From: Dendrobium chrysotoxum
Taxonomy: Eukaryota > Streptophyta > Magnoliopsida > Asparagales > Orchidaceae
Length of the DNA: 64,000 nt
NCBI GenBank assembly: GCA_019925795.1
Contig: CM034312.1
Span: 75,333,528-75,397,527 of the forward strand
Direction of reading: 5' to 3'
Shown here one piece after another: positions 36,901-49,900 of this stretch (its first letter is position 1; each line of letters begins with the position of its first letter). Under the pieces are notes generated by a model that worked only from the letters and a program-made list of their open reading frames with translations, was not told the origin of the DNA and did no database searches. The position numbers and the translations under genes are program-made.

Positions 36901-39900
36901 TGTGAAAATTGGACCGGACAACGAACCAAACAATGAACCGAGGTCAAAACGGATGATGTAATGAATAATAATATTTAAAAATTAATAAAATTAGCTTCAC
37001 CTCTGTAGCCATTTAACATCCTATGATTCCTATGCCATTATTTTGACATTCATTAAGCATATGTGACAACTCAAACCAAACTAATAATACAACAACATAA
37101 ATAAATAAATAAATAACACAACACAAATGTGACATCAATTAAGTCTATAAAACATAAACAAATATTTTATAAATTACTTAAGTAGGATTTATAACTAATC
37201 TAATAAATGGTGAGTAATTATAACAGCAACACCAAACGACACACTTTGCGACTCCAGGTTCCCTCACGAGATGGTCCGGCCATCCCGCGGCTCTCGGTTC
37301 TTGCACTGGATGACCAAACAACATTGCATTGGGGGAGGAATGCATACCTATTGTCGAGCCTCTATTATGAGTTGGGCATTGAGGAGTGCTTACCATCTTC
37401 AGTTCTCTTTCTCTAGCATATAAAACTGTAAATGAAATGAATAAAAGAAAATTTTGAGATCTTATTATCTCCAATTAATGAAGCTCTAAAAATAAAATAA
37501 ATCTAAGATACTCATCATAATTATGCACATAATATGAAGTAAAAAAGCAATACATTATAGCAAGATTGTGACACTTTACACTAACTGATAAGAAAAAAGT
37601 CAACACATTCATAATACATATATGCAGTTAATAATATTTCTCTTTCTTTCAACAGCTTCAATAATTTTACAAAAGAAAAATCAAATATCTCCTGAATTTG
37701 CATCATGAAAGCTATTCTCATAAGTTGAGTTTCTAAGTCCCACTACACCAAAATCTGCAACCACAAATGCACCTAAATATTGAAGTTAATTATGTCACAT
37801 CCATCTCCTTCATTCTTTAGTTCACCTTCACAAACAAATTAGAAATATAAAATAAGGTTTTATTTTTATTTTATTTAAATGATTTATTCATATTTCATCT
37901 AACTTACTATGTTTAGGCCGAGTGGATGCTATGTATGCTTCTTCAACAACTGGTATTGCATCTCTTCGTTTATCTCAATTTTCAACTCCTCTAAGTCAAG
38001 ATTTGGCGGTGATTCATCATCAAGCACCCAGAATCTACCATTTCAACACAAGTGTAGTCCAGAGGATCATAACTTATTTTTTTAAGTTGAAACGTAAAGA
38101 ATGAAATAATAACTTTAGTGACATTTTTACATACATATAATATGATATATTGACATATATATTATTATGTTATAATAAGATTATACATATTTTTTTAATT
38201 TAGATTATATCGAACATATACTAGGTCGTTCAGTCTTTGATGTTCCAAATGATTGCGTCTCTTTGAGTGAATTTATTCAAAAATACTCTAATTTCTTTCA
38301 CAACCTGATGATGACGATGTTTGTCTTAGAATTCTTATGACTACTTTCTGCAAGTTGGAAGCACTTGATCTAAATATCTTCCACCACACATCTATATAAT
38401 GTGATATTAGAGAGCTTAGTAAATATGCATATATGTTAAAAAGATCTAAGCAATGTCATTGAAAGATAATTACTGGGTTCCATTTCCTTTGCCATCATTA
38501 GAGCAATTAATTTTCCAAAACTTTTTAAGCCATCACGGAATAATCTAACCTCATTCATTGCAAATGTGGGCTTAGTACAAATGTCCTTATTCCCAAGCAG
38601 TTCAACAAAGACTTGCATAACCTGACTTGTGACAGTAATTCTCCTCGTCGTACTGAAATTGAGGATTCAGAAAGTTCGTTGCTGCATGGATGCCCTGCCT
38701 CAATTGAGTATCTCATCTTCTTTTAACTATACTGATGAATGGTTTATATAATTTTTTAATATTTCTAAACACATCTTTGATTGCCTTATGTGCCCTATAC
38801 ATTCCGTCATATAGATATTCAAGTGATGGTTTCTCATCTGAGTTAACAATGCGCAACAACCTAATCAAGGACCTACTATATTTGAAATTGTTAGACAATC
38901 ATTCCAAAACTTTAAATCTAAGATTATTGCAGCTGCTTCTTTCCCCTTACAAGTTTTGAATATATTTGAATCTGTAAAGAACTTGCTATTAATTAATACT
39001 TTGAGGTCATTTTTATGCTCACAAACACTCTTCAAAGTTATGAAAGTTGTTGCAAACTGTGTGGCTCCTGGACGTACAATCTCCTCTCAACCTGGCCTTT
39101 TCCTAAGCTATGCAATTACATAAGTATAATTATAAGCAAAAATTATCACCTTGGATGCTTTCCTTGCTAGGTCCTCTATGAGAGGCATGCTGCCTAAGCC
39201 TTTTAATATTAAATTCATACAATGTGCAGCACAAGGTGATCAATAGATTTTGTTGAATCTTTCATGTAAGAACTCTCCTGCTTTCTTGTAATTAGCAGTA
39301 TTATTAGTGACAAGTTAAATAACATTTTTTGGCCTTATCCACTCAACAACCTCAATAAACAAGGAACACAAGTTTGTAGCATCCTTAGTAATATCTGAAG
39401 CATCTTTTGATTTCAAAAAAGATAAACCACGTGGATAGCAAATAAGATAATATTTTGTTCCTACCATCAGTCCATCATCTGCCATGAGAGTACAACCTGT
39501 ATCCTTCCAAGTATTTCTGTAGCTATGAATAAGTAACCTACACTCCTCTTTACAATTCTTAAGTAGGTTAACTCATGTTGTGGTAAGAGGGGTGCTTGTA
39601 ACTAGGACCTATTGCAGCTATAACATTCACAAGTTTCTATGTATATGGTGAATTTAAGACATTGAAAGGGATGCAACAATCGAAAAACCATCTTGCTACA
39701 GTTATGTCTGCATGGTGAACTACTTCTTCAGATGCTAAGACACTTTTAATTGAAAGTTGAAAATCTGGTTTTATTCTTGGAGTAATAAAAGTGTCAATCT
39801 CAGCAAGTTTTTTTTTTCCTTTAGTATGCTATGATAAATGTGCTTCAGAGGATTGTTATTTAAGTAGAGAAGAAGAATCTCTTTCTTCCTTTACTTCAGC

Positions 39901-40855
39901 ATCTATAGGAAATGGTATACTGTCGAACTCCTCCTGTACTTGTTGTTTTCTTTTTGAAATCTTCTTCAAGTTCTTTTGCATTTGATACCGAACATCATGT
40001 GAAACCTTCTTCATGCAGCTATGTTTCTCTTAACTCCTGCTAGATGTTGTTTCATTCTATTATTCCTCTTCCCTTAAATGCAATATCACAATGCAGACAT
40101 TTGAATGGACTCTTCCCATCAGCTCCTTTAATCTCAGTGAAATGATTCAACACAATATCCACTTTCTCCTATATACTATAATTGAAAGCTGCACTCTTAG
40201 TTTCAGGTCCTTCCATTCTCATATGATTAACTAAATACAATCAATAAAATTTTATGAACTTCACATGAATTATGAACTTAAATGAAAATAAATGATGATG
40301 TAATCCAAGTATCCAACTCTTGTCCATATCTAGTAGAAAATAAACTCTGAAATCAATCCAAGTATCCAACTCTTGTCCATTCTAGCTGACCCAACTGACC
40401 CAAATTTAAATGATTTATGATTAAACAGAATTAGCTCAAAATTAATTAATATTCAATCAAATTTGGCTTGACCTAAACTTAATTATTTCATATTTGAGTA
40501 AAAAAACCCTTAAAATTTATTCATTTTTGGGATACTTTCTTATAGGCTCATGATTCAAAGAATTTGAGCTCGGCTCCAGATTGGCTTAAAGTTATTCAAT
40601 ATAATCTCAAGTTGAGCCAAAGATGTTATCAGTTGGCTTGATCCTATTTTCGAGCTATCTTTAATCTTTGAGTCTAACTTAGAATGATTAATTAATTATT
40701 ATTATTATTATGTAATTTTAATTATGTTATAATTTTAAAAATTCAATTATCAAATTTAGCTTTAAATAAAAAATTCTTTTCAAATTCATCTTTTATGTAT
40801 ATTGAAAAATAAAATATAGAAAATAGTAAAATACTACATAGGTAATGTTCAATAC

Positions 40856-40936
<81 letters not shown>

Positions 40937-43900
40937 TTTTTATTTCAAGTATATAACACCAATGCAATATAATTATATTGAATATAGATATTACAAAAAA
41001 AAAACTACTATCAACAAAAAAATCCAAATTACAACAAGTCATTTATTACATGTGCATCCACCACTAGGATCAAACTATTCCTAGCTACATACTTAAGCTT
41101 GAAAATACTATTGTTGTATAATAGAATTTTTAAGTTTATAACTAATAAGGGGAGAAAATGATTAGGGATCACAACTTTTTGTAATAAAATTATGAACATA
41201 ATCCACATGATTGTTACTGAATAGCTTAAGTAATCAATGGCTTAACTCGAGAAATTAATCAAGAGAAAAAAAAATAGAAAATTCAACATTACCTGTGCCG
41301 AGCGGAACTTCTTTCGGTCTTTCCCCTATGTGTGGGCCAAGTGGAATATTTCCTAAAAGAGAAAGAAATAGAAAATTTAAACAAATAATTTAAAAGAAAC
41401 CATATATATTTAACCTTAAGGTCCTTACCTATATATTTAACATTACCTGCGCCGAGTGGAGAGGAAGGAATGGCAGACAGGGAGTGAGGACCTGTGCTAG
41501 GATGAGCTTCATCGGAGGCTTGTAGCTGCTCGTCAAGCTTGCAAACGCAGTACCGAGTGGAGATGGAACCGAAGCAGTGAAGGGTTAGGGTTGCGTTCGA
41601 ACTTCGCACGAACAAAATGAGAGGGTGCTTCGCTGCTTACGGGAATTTCAGTTTCTTTTATATAGATCTGCGCCCTACAATCATCATCCAACAGTTCATA
41701 TTATAACATGATCAAACCGGGAAGTTTTGAAAAACCAGCTCCAGTTCGACGGTCCGACTACCGGTTCGAGCGGTTAAAAGCCGATTTGATACTATTTCGG
41801 TTCTTTGCTTTGATCAAATTGGCCGGTTGGCTAGTTCCCAATTGAATCGCTTGAACCGGCTGGTCCGGTTTGGTTTTAATAACCTTGGTTTTAAGAACCA
41901 GCCCATATTAATTATAATGCTAACAACCAGTCTTTCTTACTTAAAGGCAAATGTTACATTTTTCTGTGCAATATAAGTCAATATCATGTATGAAATACAA
42001 TAATTCATAAAATGTACATAAATCTATAAGATTTGTCTACTATGTATTTACTTCAAAAAATCACAGCTTTTAATTTATCGGTGATATTCAATAATATTAC
42101 AGTCAAAATGCTCGAAAGAATCATATCTATCATATACAAAAAGTTACATGATGGAAATTTTACTAAAAATCAAAATATCTCAATTTTTGCAAGTCTTGAC
42201 CAAATTAAAATTTAAAAATACAAAATACATAAAATCATTGAAATCAAAGGTAGGGTAGTGGTTGCCTACTTTGAGACGAGCAAATTTTTTAACCGGGCCA
42301 ACCGACAAAAATCGCTCTACGACCCCCAAATCTAAATTTCCGCTCTCCTCTATCTTTTTTTTTTCCCTTAAATTCCCCTTACTGCTCTTGGGCTTTGTGG
42401 AAATTAATGGGAAAATGGAATATAAGAGTTTTGTTAATGGATATTGATAGTTTATAATAAAATAATATAAGGGTACTAAGGTAATTATATAATTTGATTA
42501 ATTTTTAGTGTTAAATTTATATAAATCATTTTATTTCTTCAAATTTGGGTCTCAAAAAATTATTGAAAAATATTCATAAAATAGCCTAACATGTCTAGAA
42601 ATTTTTGGTGAAATCAGTTTGTAAACGAACAACTAACGGTCCTAGAAAACTTACTTGTACCGACATATGTCAATTTTTACATTGTCCCTAAAATTAGGAG
42701 AAAATCATTATGATTAAAGCGTAACAATATCTATGTTATGGTGAAGACAATTTGTAATTGGAATTATAATGACTCCTATAAATTATTTGATTGAGTCAAA
42801 AATATGTGCTATTATACTACTCCTTTGGAGGAGCATGTGACATCATGCTCTCAATTAGTTTCTTCATCACCGACTCCTTGGAATGGCTGGGCGCCTACAA
42901 CTTCCACTTTACTTCTTCAGAGTCTTCTGTTGTGCTTTCTTCGGACTTGTTTTTACCTCTTCTTCCTCCTTCCTCTCCTTCCTTGCCACCCTTTTTCCCC
43001 TTTAGTAGGAGGGTATTCGCCAAGGAATGTTAGCACTGAGTGGTCATTGGGGAAGGAGCAACTCGACACTCCCTCTATGCATAAAGAAAGCCCATGTTAG
43101 ATTGAACGGAATAATTAGAAAAAAATTTTGAGAAGCAAAATTGAATGCAATGCTTACTGTAGAAGGTGTCGCGAATGCCGATTACCTAGGTGGTGGTTGA
43201 TCACTAGGGACTTCCTTATAAATAACTAGAAGATATTCACCTTCTCCTTGTTCAACTTTGACACCATCGCCTTGTCCTTTGTGAAGGGGATGGGCGCAAT
43301 TGGTATGGACTACCTAATGGAGGAGTGCATGAACTGGAACTTAGCTTTTTAGTGATCTTGTTCATTGCTACTGATCAGAATTGTATGCAACCGGCCTTGA
43401 ACGCCTTTACGATAAGTGTGCAAAATTCAATCACTATCCTTCTCTGGGAGAACATAATAAGTAGGAGGAGAGTTATGTGCACTTTTTTTCACAAAAAATT
43501 ATAATTCATAGCAAAATGGATGCAAAAGTCAACAATGTTGCATTTCTTAGAAATATGTGAGAATATCACTCAGTGGAATTGGTTAAGAAAAGTAAGATTA
43601 GGAGCATCGTGAGGTGACTTCTTCCAAGGCTCTTTGGTAAATGAATATCTGAAGTAGTTGACAACATTGCTATCATACCCCTCAATGATGATGCCCTTTA
43701 GCTTAGTCATCTATGGTTCAAAAATGCTGCTTGATGAGAATCATAGCCTCAACCTTAATAAAGGTACTATCCCAGTGTTGGCAAGGTTGCGTCGCAACAA
43801 CAATGAATTCTCCACGCTCATCTCTAATGACAACCCCTATGCCGGTTGGGGGTTCCTAGTTCTCGCTGATCAGATAAGCCCAAGTGTTGGTAAAAGATGG

Positions 43901-46900
43901 GTAAAGGAGATGAGAGACTCGGGTGCCCCTCTGGTAAGGGCCACCCCAATTCTACTACCTCTTTGGCTAAAGGTCAAAGAGAGGAGTTCATAGCAAAGTA
44001 TAAATAGGGAAGGGGACAATGGGAAGCCCTTACAGAACCTGCTTTCAGCTCTAATCCAATCACCCTTGGGGCCATTAATAAAAAAAGAAAAAGATGGGTG
44101 CATCACACATTGGAGGACCCAATTTGAGAACTTATATGAAAAGCCAAAGTCAGCCAGAACCCTCTTAAGTGTCAACCATCTCATCCTATCATATGCTTGC
44201 TCCATATCAATCTTTATGAGCATGAAACTAAAGGTCGAGGTAGAGTGTTGAAATTTACTAGCAAGCTCTTGAGCAAGAAGGTCATGATTTGAGATCAACC
44301 TTTGAGGAACAAAGGGTCCTTGCTCCTCGAACACAATGAGAGGGAGAACTCTCTTCAGTCTATTCACCAACACCTTGGCCACCACGTTGTGAATAGTTTG
44401 ATAAAGACTAATAGGTCGGAATTTTGTAGGACAGTCCACATTAGGAACTTGGGGGAGCAGAATCTCAAAAGTCTCCTTCCACCCCTATGGCATCTCACTA
44501 TAAACAAAAAATTCTTGAACCGGCTCACGGATAGTAGGGCCCACCAACAACCAAAAGGTTTTGAAGGAGGAAGCAGTTATGCCATCCAAGCTGGGGACCG
44601 ATTTCTTTCCATAGTCCTAATAGCTTGCCAAACCACATTATCTATGATAGGGACCTCGAGAGCGAAAATGTAGGAGGTAGGTATGTAAGGCTTTTTTCTG
44701 AAATGACGGCTAATCATCAAATATGATATTTTATGACATCCCAAGTTCTCCACTTAGAGGCAAAAACTGTAGGAATGTATCTTTGATGGCACCTATTTCA
44801 TTAATAATATCCCCTTCAACTTTGATTAGCTAAATTTTATTGCTGTGATGGCGAGCTCTAGCAATAGAACGAAAGAAATGGGTGTTGGTAACCCCCTCCT
44901 ATAACCATTGAGCCTTGGCCCTTAATCTTCACCAAACATTATTGCAACCCAATGTGGAATTTAGCTCGTGCACCTTAGCCCTAAGGGTGTGCTCCTATTG
45001 AAAGTGAACCCATGGATAGAACAATCTAAATCTTGAAGCTCGGTGATATCTTTCTCCATGGCAATCATAAGTTGCATCAGTTCCTTAATTTTGTTCTTAC
45101 TACCAAAGAAAAGGGCTCTAAGTGTTCTAGAACACTTCCTCTTGAGGATGTCCATTTTGGTCTCTTAGTCCCCTTCTTACCAATTATCCCAGACAATCTT
45201 TCAAGTAAATGGGTATGACAGCCATGTGTCTTCAAACTTGAACCAACAGAAGGAAGAGGACGGATATGAAGGAGAATAGGGCAATGGTCAGATGCTAGCC
45301 TCATGAGGTGTTTGACCTTGGCTAGGGGCATACGATTAGCAATGAGGGAATTAGATCTTTCCAATCTCACCCAATTTTATTGCACTTAGAATTATTGTTG
45401 GTCCATGTAAATTTGGTATCAGTGAACCCCAAGTCACGAAGTTCATGCAAAGCCATGAAGTCTTCCATCTCTAAGACTCCTACAAAATAGATGAATCTCA
45501 TATCTCCCTTCTTTTCATCTTGGGAAATGATGCAATTTCATTATCTTAGCTACTCATTTTATTCATCATCTTAGCTACTCAATTTTGTTATGGTGTTTCT
45601 AGGATTACTCTCCATATGAATCACATGGATTACATAGCAGTCATTAAAAAAGTCTGTGGAGTTGTACTCTTCACACTTGTTTTTATTTCTAATTTCATTA
45701 TCTATTAGGCTTTTTCATGCCACATAAGTTGAAAAGACATCAAAATTATTTTTAAAAAGTGAACACACCTCCAGGTGTAGTCATTTATGAATGTACAGAA
45801 TACTAGGATCTTATTAAGGGACTGATGGGGGATGGCAAACATTTGTGTGTATCAGCTTTGGCTTCTTAATCTTTAATTATCTCATAGGCTTGAAGAAAAT
45901 GTCTTGTCTTTGTTTCATGGAATACAATCTTCGTATAATATGGATTTAACATTCCTTAATCTTGAAAAATTACATTTGACGTAGAGAATTTTAGACACTT
46001 CCGCTTAAATGACGTAGTTTTGCTGCATGAGAACTGAATCGGCATATGCACCAAGGCACATTTTGTAATTTTAAGTATCAATATTGAAAGTGACATGCTA
46101 TTCTTCTGCAGCTAGTTGTCCGATGGAAATGAAGTTTCTTCTCAAACTAAGGTTGTGTCTGGCTTTGTTTAGTATTCAAATGTTACCATTTATTATCTTG
46201 ATTATCATATATCTAATATACATAATATTTAAGGGCTCATCATTAGTAAAAAATATTTTTTCATAGTTGTGTGCATAGTAATTTTTCATCTGATCTTCAT
46301 TTGAGGAAGATTAAAAAGCACTTAGTCAAATATTCATGTTCCCTTTGGATTCTCTGCATTGAGAACATCTTTCTGAATGTCCTCATGACAGAATTCTGTT
46401 AGGCCGGCCCAAGGGGGGCCGGCTGAACCAGCTGAACCGGTCCCTAGTGGAGCAGTTTTTGTCTACAGGCGGAGGGCCCAAGGGGGGCGGCTAAGTAGAT
46501 GGGGCCCACACAATAATTAAGCATTGTATTGAAGGAAAATTTCAAATTAGGGGCTGTTTAGGGATTAAACTTTTGTCCTTTTACTTTAATTAGCCTTGTC
46601 TTGCTAGGGTAGGGCTATCTTGAATTTTGAAATCTGAATTTGAGATCTTGGTATTGATTTTAGGCTCTAGACTTTGGTTAGAGATTTGAAGAGTTGAATC
46701 TTCCTCTCGAATTGAAGATTCATTGTATATGATTGTTTCTTTTCCCTCTACTATTGAATTTTAAGTGTTTTCTCCCTGATATTCCGACAGGGTTGGCAAA
46801 AACTGCTGTTTACAGCAGCAGAATTTCAGTGAAATTCTGTTTTCCATTATTTTGGGCTATTTTCTATCATATTCATTATCTTTTCCTTTAGTTTTTGGCC

Positions 46901-49900
46901 TTATTCATCCCTTTTCTTGCATTCTTTCATTTTGTAGGCAGGTTTGCCATAGTATCAACATGCACTCAATTGATTTTGATTTGACTATTGGTTCTTCCTG
47001 CAATATTTTGATCTACCTCTCTCTTTGCCCTTGCCTTTGATTTGCGACATGATTCTATTAAAATTTAAAATTGAGGGTAATTTTTCTTCTTCATATTCAC
47101 ATTATTTGACAATCCTTTTTTAGGATAAGATCTTTGATTTCATTGAGCTTCATGTTGGTGGTCCATAGAATTTCTTGTCACAACACTATCCTGGCTTTTG
47201 GTTAGTGACGAAAGCAAACTTAAAGCTTGAATCTCATTGTCAAACTTGATTGTTATGGAGTTCTACTATTTTGTGATTGTGCTGAACTTATAAGTATTTT
47301 ATTGAATGTGAAGGCTTTTCATACACTTAGGGAGCACTTTCATAATGCCTGTTGTATTGGTCTCTTTGTTGATGTTGAAAGTGATGTTCATATTGAGGGA
47401 TACACAAATAGATATGTGACTGTCTGCCTTTCAACTCCACTCTTTCTGATTGAATGAGTGTAGTTGTACTCGCATCAATGGTTGATGGACCTTTCTTTTA
47501 TATAAATAAACTTATATTTTCATATTTTAAAACTAAATGATTTGGCCATCGAATGTATTGATTTTGGTTTTACCTTCCTCCATGTTTGGATCTAAAAGCT
47601 TTTTGAACCAATGCTCTATATCTTCGGTTTTGAAGTGAACTAAATGGGGTTGGAGATTGGGTCAGATTAAATATTGTTTAAACCTACTTTAAACCCAAAA
47701 GTCTAAGCCTATTGGGGAGGCTAACCACATGGCATTTCTAGCCAATATATTTTTCAACTATCTATTTAAGGATAAATCTAAATCTCACATGCCTTAACCC
47801 CCTTCACTTGCATCTTTCAAACTTGAAGTTTTGGTCATTGATCTTATTGATTTTGATATTCCCTTCCTCCATATTCAGATATGAAAGTTTTCTAAACCAA
47901 AACCTTGCTACCAGATGTTTTGGAGTGAAGTAAATAGGGTAGATCGGGTTAGATACAATAGTAGTTAAACTTTTTTTCAACTTAAAAGCTTAAGCTCATA
48001 GGGGGCTAATCACTTGGTATTTCTAATTAATATATTTTTCAACTAACCAATAATGGATAAACTCAAATCTCCTTACCCCATAAAAGGTTCTGGGTAGTTG
48101 ATTTTGCCTGGGAAACATTAAAGGTAGCTATCTTCTTTCCCTCTCCGACAATTATATATAATTTATGTGGTTATACAGACAGACGAAATGGTAATTTCTA
48201 CTTGTCGATTCGCTTTTAGTACTGAATGCAAAGCGGCTAAATGTTTTGTTTCCCTAGTTTTAGGTATAAAGTGGTAACTTGTGGTTGAGAATGAACATAT
48301 TATAGTAGTGCAAGTTAAAGGGAAGCATTAAACTTCTGAAGGAAAACTAGCTGATCAGTTGTTTTCTTGAAGTTTTTTATAGTCCCTGATATTAAAACCG
48401 GCTGTCATTTATTTGCTAAATCTTTCACAGCAAGTTTTTAGTGGCCCTTGTTGCATGCAATTTGAAGTCTTGCTTTGAAACGAAGGAATTTGCTACTTCT
48501 TGTTGTTTTGTTCTGTATGTGAATCACATATATTTGAAAAGCGACTTTTCAACAAAAAAGTTAATAATTTGTTTACATACATTTTTACATAGATGGTAAT
48601 TTGTGACGTGAACACTACTGTTGTCGGGTCTGAAGCCCCAGATGAAAAAATGGAGGGTTGTATTAAATAGTTGACTTTTAGCGTAAAATTTGTCGAACAA
48701 TCATGATATGAATTGCTCTTACTAAATATTTGCAACAAGACATACCTTGGTGTATTCTTTTTGCTGATGGTATTCTTCTTGTTGATAAGGCTAGCGAGGA
48801 AGTTGAAGGAAAACTTGAATTATGGAGGTCAACATTTGAGTCTAATGGTTTTTGTTTGACTATATCTAAAATGAATATATGAAGTATAATTTTAGTAGTC
48901 ATAGATTTAGTGGGGGACTTGTGACTTTGGGCTATCAAGTCATTAAATAGAGTACACATATTAGATATCTTGGATATGCTATTCAAAGCGATGGTGAAAT
49001 AGCTGAGGATATTATTTGTAGAATTCAAGTTGGATGGTTGAAGTGGAGGAATGTATCAGGCCTTTTGTTATAGAAAAGTATCCCTCAAACTTGAGGAAAA
49101 ATTCTATAAGATGGTGAGACCTGCAATGCTTAATGGCACAGAATGTTGGCCATTAAAAGAAAAAGCATAAGTTAACTATTGCAGAGATGAGGATGCTCAG
49201 GTGGCTGTGTGGCTTTACACTTTGAGGCAGAATGCGTAATGAGTATATTTGTAGGAGTAACTCCTGTGGCAGATAAGATTAGAGAGAGTTGTCTTTAGAT
49301 GGTTTGGTTACATAAAACATCAGCCTTCCAATAACCCATTTAGGAGAGTTGATGTATTAGATCTGATTTAAGTTAAAAAAGTTAGAGGTAGACCTAAAAA
49401 GATTTGGTTATAAAGTATTAGAAATAACCTTTTTTATTATATTTAAATGAGAATTTGACTTTTAATAGGATACAATGCAGAAAAAGGATTCATGTAGCCG
49501 ATCCTTGTAGTAGGATAAAGATTTGATGTTGTTGTTGTTGTGGTAATTCGTGATGTGGCTATACTTTTATTTAATAGAAGTAAAGCCCTGGCAGCCCAAT
49601 TACATCCAACTGAAAAGAAAAGATTAATCGGATGCACATCATTCAAATTATGCAATTGGAAATTTCTCAAATATTTACAACTTCATTGAAAACTTAAGGT
49701 AACTGATTTGCATAGGAAAGCTATTGGTTGTAACTAATTTAATCATTTAAACTACTTTTAATGTCCTGCTTTTATTCATCTGATATTAATGCTATTAGTG
49801 AATTTGCTTCTTTTTTTGTTGGAGCTTAACATTATGCCTTTCATTACTGATGCTAAAAAACTCAGCTTAATGGTTCTGTAGAGTACTTTTGTTGATAATG

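Larger units (their letters stand above)
37900..41700 (-). mobile_element. hAT-superfamily transposon (decayed, minus strand)
   Basis: This covers a promoter with a TATA box, a GC-rich 5' exon, a long A/T-rich intron and a decayed transposase reading frame down to about 37915. Terminal inverted repeats and an 8-bp target duplication were not identified, so the outer limits are approximate. Confidence 0.65.
43640..45500 (-). mobile_element. L1-type LINE fragment (minus strand)
   Basis: Endonuclease end, reverse transcriptase and a terminal RNase H-like piece occur in the order of plant L1 elements when read on the minus strand. This is a different clade from the RTE copies in this window. The reading frame is broken in several places and no poly(A) tail was identified. 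Confidence 0.8.

Noticed and set aside
40857..41042. ORF with alternating Tyr-Ile
   Set aside because: Translation of the (AT)n microsatellite.
42791..43100. Two overlapping ORFs of 80 and 98 codons
   Set aside because: They overlap in different frames over a C/T-rich segment; neither shows a known domain.
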